The notes under the pieces are model-generated. The model had not been told where the DNA came from. It worked only from the letters and a program-made list of their open reading frames with translations, and searched no databases. Shown piece after piece: positions 62,037 through 64,000 of a DNA stretch of 64,000 bases. The position numbers were made by a program, and so were the translations under genes. The first letter of the stretch is position 1. Every line of letters begins with the position of its first letter. The stretch is from JANMJD01 sp963828405 (GTDB lineage Bacteria; Actinomycetota; Acidimicrobiia; Acidimicrobiales; Ilumatobacteraceae), in contig CAWHEG010000030.1 in NCBI GenBank assembly GCA_963828405.1, positions 248,001 to 312,000 of the forward strand. Direction: 5' to 3'.

Positions 62037-64000
62037 TTATCCGGTGCTCGCGCACCCGTTCGTCGCTTCTGGCGCATGATCGAACCCCATAGCATCTGCT
62101 TGCTCCTGGTTGAAAGTTCCTGTCTGACAGTAGGACGCGGGCGCTCCCGGATTGTTCAAAGGGGAGTGTTCATGAACTTTGTCTGCCACGTTGATAGCTG
62201 TGCGGAGCTTTCTGAGTGGACTGGTCCATTTGAGCACCTTTTTGAGAACGGGACCGATGAACGGTATCTTCTCGACCTTCTTCTGCCAGGCAAGAATCTT
62301 CTTGATTTTTTTGATCGCCTCACAAAGTCCTCGATACGGAGAATTTTGACACTTACCACTGAGATCAAACTTATTGATCGGGTCTCCGACGTAGGCATAC
62401 GAGTTGGTGTTGGTTCCGCCTTCAACCGGGTCTGTTGTCAGGAATCTGCCGAGTTCGGGGCGGTAGGGGCGTGCGCCCATTTCGATGGTGGTTCGGAGTT
62501 CGGGGGTGTGTTCGGTGGGGCGTTGGTGTTGGCCGAGCCAGCCGTTGTCGAAGTCGCCGGGGCTGGTTTCTGTGTGTCCGGCGAGCGGGACGCCGTAGGG
62601 GTCGTACAGGTATGGCCCGTACACCTGGCCGTTGTGGTCGAGGGTATAGGTGGTGTCGCCGTGGATGCTCGGGTACGCCCAGGTGTTATGCGTCGCCGAC
62701 CGACGCGTCAGCGTCAACCCACCAGGAAGAGTGATCGTGCGATCAATCACCGCGTTCGCGGTTGTCACCGACAGTGTTGTCGCGTCTCCGGCGGCGGAGT
62801 AGGAGTAGCGGACGGTTTGGGTGCCTGTGTTGACCGGGCGTAGGGCGATGGTCATGGTTGCTCCGACGGCGGCTACGGCGGAGGTGGGTGTGCGTTGCGC
62901 CGTCTTTGCTTCGGCTGCTTGGCTTGCTTGGGCGACTTCGACCGTAACCGTCGGTGCTCCGGTGGTGGCGGCGTTGTCGATTCGTTCGGTGGTCGATGCT
63001 GCTGGTGTGAAGGTGGTGTTGGTGGCTGCGGAGGCGACGGTGAGGATCATCCGGTTGGTGCCGGTGGTCGTCACTTGTGGTGCTGCGTGCGATGTCCCCG
63101 ACACGGTGGTCGCTGTCCTGGTGGTGTCGATCGGGGCGGTGGCATGTACCCCGGAGTAGGCGATGATCCGTCCGGCCGCTTTCTGCGAACTGGCGAGGGT
63201 GAACGCCCACGATGTCGGGTCGGCACCGGTCGCGGCCCGCCAGAACACGGTGGTCCGTACCCCGGTGTTCGACGTGGTCCCGGCCTCAGTCCACCCGACC
63301 GGGGCGGTCACGGTGGTGCCGGTGGTGGTGACGACGGCGAGGAGCATGTCGTTCGCCACTGCCGCCGTGGGCCGGGTCAACGTGAGCGACGTGGACCCGG
63401 CGGCGTTGTTGGCGGCGGTCCCGGCGCCCCGCCAGACCGGGATCACCCCTGGGGCGGGGGAGGTGCGGGCCACGATCCGGTCGGTGACGTCGCGGGTGTA
63501 GGTGACGGTGACACCGTTGGCGACTGTCGATGTGTGACGGTCGGCTCCGTCGTAGACCAGGGTCTCACCGGCGAGAGAAGTGGTGTTGCCGTGGTTGTCG
63601 TATCCGATCGTGCCCGTATACCCGGCCTGGGTGGTCGACACCAGTCGGTCGGCCGTGTCGTAACAGGAGGTGGCGATCGTGGTCCCGTTGTCGATCAGCG
63701 ATGTGCGGTTGGTGTTCAACCCGGCGTTCACCGACAGGTTGGACCCTGAACAGCCGGTTTGGGGGCTGTAGCCGTACTGGTAGACGTGGCCGGGTTGGGT
63801 GGCTTTGATGAGTCGGCCGGCGGTGTCGTACTCGTAGCTGGACGTGTTCCCCCCGATGGTGTCGAGGATAATCCTCCCGGTGCGGGAACGGGTGACGGTG
63901 TTCGTGAACAACACGGCCGCCCCCTGGTTCCAGGCTTGGGAGACGACTTGGCCGTTGGTGTTCCTCCCGATCGCAGCGAGGGAGGTGTTGTTCCCGGTGT
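62037..64000 (-). CDS. Second RHS/YD-repeat polymorphic toxin, C-terminal part (runs off window)
   Basis: At least 654 residues; open to the window end. YD repeats (YDTAGRLIKATQPGH; YDTADRLVSTTQAG; YDGADRHTSTVAN), the same beta-rich insert as in the first RHS gene (VPVWRGAGTAANNAAGS to TIALRPVN), then the RHS end ARPYRPELGRFLTTDPVEGG and NKFDLSGK. The variable C terminus (about 105 residues) is cationic and amphipathic: IKKIKKILAWQKKVEKIPF, then a Cys-containing tail. It is a different toxin end from the first RHS gene on a similar core. The N-terminal half is outside this window. Confidence 0.88.
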   Translation of the reverse strand, partial: TGNNTSLAAIGRNTNGQVVSQAWNQGAAVLFTNTVTRSRTGRIILDTIGGNTSSYEYDTAGRLIKATQPGHVYQYGYSPQTGCSGSNLSVNAGLNTNRTSLIDNGTTIATSCYDTADRLVSTTQAGYTGTIGYDNHGNTTSLAGETLVYDGADRHTSTVANGVTVTYTRDVTDRIVARTSPAPGVIPVWRGAGTAANNAAGSTSLTLTRPTAAVANDMLLAVVTTTGTTVTAPVGWTEAGTTSNTGVRTTVFWRAATGADPTSWAFTLASSQKAAGRIIAYSGVHATAPIDTTRTATTVSGTSHAAPQVTTTGTNRMILTVASAATNTTFTPAASTTERIDNAATTGAPTVTVEVAQASQAAEAKTAQRTPTSAVAAVGATMTIALRPVNTGTQTVRYSYSAAGDATTLSVTTANAVIDRTITLPGGLTLTRRSATHNTWAYPSIHGDTTYTLDHNGQVYGPYLYDPYGVPLAGHTETSPGDFDNGWLGQHQRPTEHTPELRTTIEMGARPYRPELGRFLTTDPVEGGTNTNSYAYVGDPINKFDLSGKCQNSPYRGLCEAIKKIKKILAWQKKVEKIPFIGPVLKKVLKWTSPLRKLRTAINVADKVHEHSPLNNPGAPASYCQTGTFNQEQADAMGFDHAPEATNGCASTG

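Overview
The window is high-GC (by eye about 70%) actinobacterial DNA. The gene set resembles mycobacterial and acidimicrobial genomes: a KimA-like permease with two TrkA proteins beside an OB-fold gene, a group 3b [NiFe] hydrogenase with Hyp maturation genes, DUF1918, a CtpF-type ATPase, several universal stress proteins, and secreted YD-repeat (RHS) giants. No rRNA, tRNA or CRISPR array was recognised. The genus cannot be fixed from sequence alone; an uncultured acidimicrobial or related actinobacterium is my best inference.

Layout. 1-5.1 kb: end of an NAD-dependent epimerase, an AhpD-like protein, an OB-fold protein, then a minus-strand potassium cluster (trkA, trkA, kimA-like). 5.2-10.4 kb: minus-strand hydrogenase operon (4Fe-4S subunit, cyclic-nucleotide-binding protein, flavin/2Fe-2S subunit, small subunit, large subunit, protease), chained by ATGA/GTGA overlaps but broken by several single-base frameshifts. 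10.5-15.3 kb: divergent hypF-hypC-hypD-hypE. 15.3-24.6 kb: serine hydrolase, decayed regulator, membrane-anchored SnoaL-like protein, frameshifted MMPL transporter, two uncharacterised membrane proteins and a kinase-like protein resembling Rv2004c. 24.7-30.6 kb: DUF1918 protein, lipoprotein and MacB/FtsX-type ABC transporter. 30.7-38.6 kb: a repeat-tailed small protein, an adenylate cyclase-ATPase-TPR regulator, a membrane protein and a GNAT/acyl-CoA-synthetase fusion. 38.6-47.6 kb: CtpF-like ATPase, universal stress proteins, a degenerate carbamoyltransferase, a PPOX flavoprotein and a wall-anchored protein, part of which is tandemly duplicated (2,186 bp). 47.4-64 kb: RHS-type polymorphic toxin region with two RHS genes, candidate immunity genes, a displaced RHS fragment, and three different insertion sequences side by side.

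The central observation is a recurring 14-bp palindrome, GGGACC(A/T)(A/T)GGTCCC, which resembles the mycobacterial DosR/DevR box. It lies upstream of the genes whose homologues belong to hypoxia/dormancy regulons (hydrogenase/hyp, Rv2004c-like, DUF1918, CtpF-like ATPase, universal stress proteins) and of an MMPL and a SnoaL-like gene. For three genes with no leader or Shine-Dalgarno the box centre is exactly 42.5 bp from the first base of the start codon, which suggests leaderless class-II activation. The window therefore looks like a dormancy-type regulon: hydrogen/redox balancing, ion transport, stress proteins and cAMP signalling.

The right end looks like a hotspot for rearrangement: IS elements, RHS cassette displacement and a tandem duplication whose ends truncate universal stress genes. 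The frameshifts cluster in a few patches (1-10 kb, 16-20 kb and two others). In the hydrogenase operon they sit between perfectly preserved motifs, so base-calling errors are at least as likely as true decay there.
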